Shown one piece after another: positions 13,196-15,826 of a stretch of DNA of 15,826 bases. The notes beneath the pieces were generated by a model, which was not told the DNA's origin, did not search any database, and saw nothing but the letters and a program-made list of their open reading frames with translations. The position numbers and the translations under genes were made by a program. The stretch's first letter is position 1, and every line of letters starts with the position of its first letter. This stretch comes from JBMNRY01 sp050944915 (GTDB lineage Bacteria > Bacillota > Limnochordia > JAAZLZ01): assembly GCA_050944915.1 (NCBI GenBank), contig JBMNRY010000044.1:1-15826 (forward strand), given 5' to 3'.

Positions 13196-14500
13196 GTGAT
13201 CTGGAATCGGAAGTACGAAACGATGTCCCGGGACGAACTGCAGGCCTTGCAGGGGACGCGACTGAATGCCATGGTCCGGCGGGTTTATCATCGGGTGCCC
13301 TTTTACAAATCCCTCTTCGATGAAGCGGGGCTTCATCCCGACGATATTCAAAGCCTAGAGGACTTAAAGCACATTCCTTTCACAACTAAGGATGATTTAC
13401 GACATAATTATCCCTACGGCATGTTTGCTGTCGGGGTGGAACGGATGATCCGCCTCCACGCTTCTTCGGGGACCACCGGTCAACCGACGGCCGTCGGTTA
13501 TACCCGGGGGGACCTGGAAACCTGGACGGAATTAGTGGCTCGGATCGTGGTCCAAGCGGGGGTCCGGTGCCAAGATATCGCCCAGATTAGTTTCGGTTAC
13601 GGGTTGTTTACCGGCGGTTTCGGCCTTCATTACGGTTTGGAGAAGGTGGGAGCAACGGTTCTGCCTGTTTCCAGCGGCAATACCCGGCGGCAAATCCGGT
13701 TGATGCGGGACTTCGGTTCGACGGTCCTGGTATCGACTCCTTCCTATGCCCTCCATATGGCGGAAGTGGCTAAAGAAGAGGGCATCGAACCGTTGGATCT
13801 GCCCTTGCGCCTCGGTTTGTTCGGGGGCGAACCCTGGTCCGAGGGTATGCGGGAAGAATTGGAACGGGTGTGGGGAATTAAGGCTACCGATAATTACGGA
13901 TTAAGTGAAATCATCGGTCCCGGTGTGGCCGGCGAATGTCTCTACGCCCAGGGCATGCATCTCGCCGAAGATCATTTCATCGCCGAGATTATCGATCCTA
14001 ATACAGGTGAAGTCCTGCCCGAAGGGGAACAGGGCGAGTTGGTGATCACCACCTTAACAAAAGAAGGTTTTCCCCTTCTACGTTATCGAACCCGGGATAT
14101 TACCAGCATCAGCACCGCTCCCTGCCCCTGTGGAAGGACCACCGCCCGGATGATGAAAACAACAGGGCGGACCGACGACATGCTGATCATTAAAGGGGTT
14201 AATGTTTTCCCTTCCCAAATCGAAGAGGTTCTGATGGGGACCAATGGTGTTGCTCCCCATTACCAGATCATCGTCGATCGGAATGGCTATACCGATACCT
14301 TGGAAATCCTGGTAGAATTACCCCGGGAAGGGTTTACCGATAACTATAAAGAATTGGAGGATATCCGACAGGATATCATCGATCGCCTCCTACCGGTCAT
14401 TGGGCTGTTGCCGACGGTTAAACTGGTGGAATATCGGTCCCTGGAGCGCAGTGCCGGCAAGGCCAAGCGGGTGATCGATAAGCGGCAGCTGGGGGGATAA
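13196..14500 (+). CDS. paaK: Phenylacetate-CoA ligase, first copy (PaaK family)
   Basis: This adenylate-forming enzyme activates phenylacetate or a related aryl acid to its CoA thioester through an acyl-AMP, using ATP. Its 434 residues match the family. Motifs: the ATP-binding loop SSGTTGQPT (90-98), YGYGLFTGG (134-141 region), GGEPWSEGM (210-218), YGLSE (234-238), RYRTRD (296-301), the CPCGR cysteine pair C310/C312, the hinge GRTDDM (324-329), and GKAKRVID (421-428) with the C-terminal lysines. The start is GTG 13196; the same MIWN opening in the next gene supports it, although the ribosome site is weak (GGGG at 13182-13185). It is two bases from the second copy and certainly co-transcribed. 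In anaerobes such ligases often accompany indolepyruvate oxidoreductases in aromatic amino acid fermentation; that link is inferred here. Confidence 0.93.
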   Translation: MIWNRKYETMSRDELQALQGTRLNAMVRRVYHRVPFYKSLFDEAGLHPDDIQSLEDLKHIPFTTKDDLRHNYPYGMFAVGVERMIRLHASSGTTGQPTAVGYTRGDLETWTELVARIVVQAGVRCQDIAQISFGYGLFTGGFGLHYGLEKVGATVLPVSSGNTRRQIRLMRDFGSTVLVSTPSYALHMAEVAKEEGIEPLDLPLRLGLFGGEPWSEGMREELERVWGIKATDNYGLSEIIGPGVAGECLYAQGMHLAEDHFIAEIIDPNTGEVLPEGEQGELVITTLTKEGFPLLRYRTRDITSISTAPCPCGRTTARMMKTTGRTDDMLIIKGVNVFPSQIEEVLMGTNGVAPHYQIIVDRNGYTDTLEILVELPREGFTDNYKELEDIRQDIIDRLLPVIGLLPTVKLVEYRSLERSAGKAKRVIDKRQLGG

Positions 14501-14502
14501 GG

Positions 14503-15798
14503 ATGATTTGGAATGAAATTGAAGGAGCTAGTCGACAACGATTAGAAGAATTACAACTGATCAGATTGCAGCAAACGGTCCGTTGGGTGTGGGAGCGGGT
14601 TCCCTACTACCGGGAGAAAATGACCCGGGCTGGCATCGGACCCGATGATATACAAAGTCTGGGGGATCTGCGCTACCTCCCTATGACCACCAAGGATGAT
14701 TTGCGTGAGACTTATCCCTTCGGGTTGTTCGCCGAAGATCCCCAAGAGATAGTCCGTATCCATGCCTCTTCAGGGACGACGGGCAAGCCGACGGTGGTCG
14801 GTTATACCAAGGAAGATATCGATACCTGGTCGGAGGTTATGGCCAGAACCTTGGTTTGTGCCGGAGTGACCCGCCGGGATGTCATTCAAATCGCCTATGG
14901 CTATGGTTTGTTCACCGGCGGTTTAGGGGCCCACTATGGGGCGGAACGTTTAGGAGCTACGGTGATCCCCATCAGTGCCGGGAATACCAAAAGGCAAATT
15001 ATGCTCATGAGGGATTTAGGGACGACGGTCCTGGCCTGTACCCCCTCCTACGCCCTTTATTTAGCCGAAGCTTTAGAAGAAGCGGGGATTAAACGGGAGG
15101 AATTATCCCTACGCTTAGGTATCTTCGGGGCTGAACCCTGGTCGGAAGGGATGCGCAAAGAGATCGAAAACGCCTTAGGGATCGATGCCATCGATATTTA
15201 TGGTTTAAGTGAGATTATCGGTCCCGGGGTGGCCAGCGAATGCCAGGCCAAGGCAGGGTTGCACGTTTTCGAAGATCATTTCATCCCCGAAGTAGTCGAT
15301 CCCCTCACCGGTGAGCCGGTGGAAGAGGGACAGCAAGGGGAATTGGTGTTCACCACCATTACCAAAAGGGGATTACCTATTATCCGTTACCGCACCAAGG
15401 ATATCACTTGCTTAAACCGGGAACCATGTCTTTGTGGTCGCAGCCATGCCCGCATTAGGAAGGTCTTTGGGCGGACCGACGATATGCTGATCATTAGGGG
15501 TGTCAATGTATTCCCCTCCCAAATCGAGACGGTCCTCTTAGAGCTGGGTCAAACGGAACCCCACTATCTCATCATTGTCGATCGGAAGCGGGGTTTAGAC
15601 GAAGTAGAGGTTTGGGTGGAAGTTTCCAAGGATATGTTTATCGACGAGGTGCGACGGTTGGAAGCCTTGGAGCGCATGATCAAAAAGGCTATCGAGGGCA
15701 CCCTGGGGATTGCAGTATCTGTGAAGTTGGTGGAACCAAAGACCATCGAGCGCAGTGAAGGAAAGGCGAAACGGGTTATCGATCGTCGAGAATTATAG
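14503..15798 (+). CDS. paaK: Phenylacetate-CoA ligase, second copy (PaaK family)
   Basis: This is a tandem paralogue of the preceding ligase, 431 residues, with the same domain order. Motifs: SSGTTGKPT (89-97), YGYGLFTGG (132-140), GAEPWSEGM (209-217), YGLSE (233-237), RYRTKD (295-300), the CLCGR pair C309/C311, GRTDDM (323-328) and GKAKRVID (420-427). All catalytic regions are intact, so neither copy looks like a pseudogene. The ATG at 14503 follows GGGGGG (14491-14496), part of the last codons of the upstream gene, indicating translational coupling. The differences from copy one are concentrated in the N-terminal 60 residues and in the substrate-binding half (about 100-260), which is consistent with a different aryl acid preference. 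The next gene follows within 18 bases. Confidence 0.93.
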   Translation: MIWNEIEGASRQRLEELQLIRLQQTVRWVWERVPYYREKMTRAGIGPDDIQSLGDLRYLPMTTKDDLRETYPFGLFAEDPQEIVRIHASSGTTGKPTVVGYTKEDIDTWSEVMARTLVCAGVTRRDVIQIAYGYGLFTGGLGAHYGAERLGATVIPISAGNTKRQIMLMRDLGTTVLACTPSYALYLAEALEEAGIKREELSLRLGIFGAEPWSEGMRKEIENALGIDAIDIYGLSEIIGPGVASECQAKAGLHVFEDHFIPEVVDPLTGEPVEEGQQGELVFTTITKRGLPIIRYRTKDITCLNREPCLCGRSHARIRKVFGRTDDMLIIRGVNVFPSQIETVLLELGQTEPHYLIIVDRKRGLDEVEVWVEVSKDMFIDEVRRLEALERMIKKAIEGTLGIAVSVKLVEPKTIERSEGKAKRVIDRREL

Positions 15799-15816
15799 GT
15801 GAGGGGAGGATGGAGG

Positions 15817-15826
15817 ATGCGGGTTA
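15817..15826 (+). CDS. Start of a further gene, cut by the window end
   Basis: GGGGAGG (15803-15809) lies seven bases before an ATG at 15817, which reads Met-Arg-Val before the window ends. An in-frame-distinct ATG at 15810 touches the ribosome site and is less likely. Only three codons are visible, so no product can be assigned. PaaK genes of anaerobes are often followed by a small ACT-domain protein, which would fit the position, but this is only a guess from context. Confidence 0.5.

Noticed and set aside
1..15826. CRISPR arrays, transposons, integrases, tRNA or rRNA genes
   Set aside because: No regularly spaced repeats, transposase-like proteins, terminal inverted repeats or recognisable RNA genes were found on either strand by eye.

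Overview
The window looks like chromosomal DNA of an anaerobic bacterium, most likely a member of the Bacillota (Firmicutes) or a near relative. The reasons are strong GGAGG-type ribosome sites, frequent GTG starts, sigma-A-like promoter spacing, and gene content: a multi-cluster NAD-linked formate dehydrogenase, a Re-citrate-synthase-like enzyme, tandem phenylacetate-CoA ligases and a C_GCAxxG_C_C redox protein. The genus cannot be fixed from the sequence. The transporter's solute-binding protein has no lipobox cysteine, which fits an outer-membrane-bearing lineage better than a classical monoderm, but this is only a hint.

Layout. (1) 172-3165, + strand: a complete tripartite tricarboxylate transporter operon, tctC-tctB-tctA, with a strong hairpin between tctC and tctB and a probable terminator after tctA. 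(2) 3199-3963, - strand: a MerR/TipAS-type regulator with a textbook MerR promoter (19-bp spacer around a palindrome), divergent from (3) 4120-9065, + strand: a three-gene formate dehydrogenase complex made of a NuoE-like subunit, a HydB/NuoF-like flavoprotein and a molybdenum/tungsten catalytic subunit with a NuoG-like N-terminus. (4) 9141-10781: a secreted glycosidase-like protein (GHL10 type) with a C-terminal CBM9-like domain. (5) 10913-12310: a Re-citrate synthase candidate behind a very good sigma-A promoter, followed by a hairpin and a C_GCAxxG_C_C protein (12358-12795). (6) 12775-13083, - strand: a small unrecognised protein whose 3' end overlaps the preceding gene. (7) 13196-15798: two tandem phenylacetate-CoA ligase paralogues, then the first codons of another gene at the window's end.

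How the genes fit together. The formate dehydrogenase would exchange electrons between formate/CO2, NAD(P) and possibly ferredoxin. The Re-citrate synthase candidate would feed an incomplete anaerobic citric-acid pathway to 2-oxoglutarate. The aryl-CoA ligases would interconvert arylacetates and aryl-CoA, typically linked in anaerobes to aromatic amino acid fermentation. The Tct transporter would import an unidentified carboxylate. This suggests an anaerobic carboxylate/amino-acid metabolism. Nothing here is clearly a new defence or mobile system. The least ordinary points are an unusual cluster-ligand pattern in the formate dehydrogenase (Asp where a Cys is expected), the MerR operator architecture facing the fdh operon, the intra-operon hairpin in tct, and the ligase duplication.
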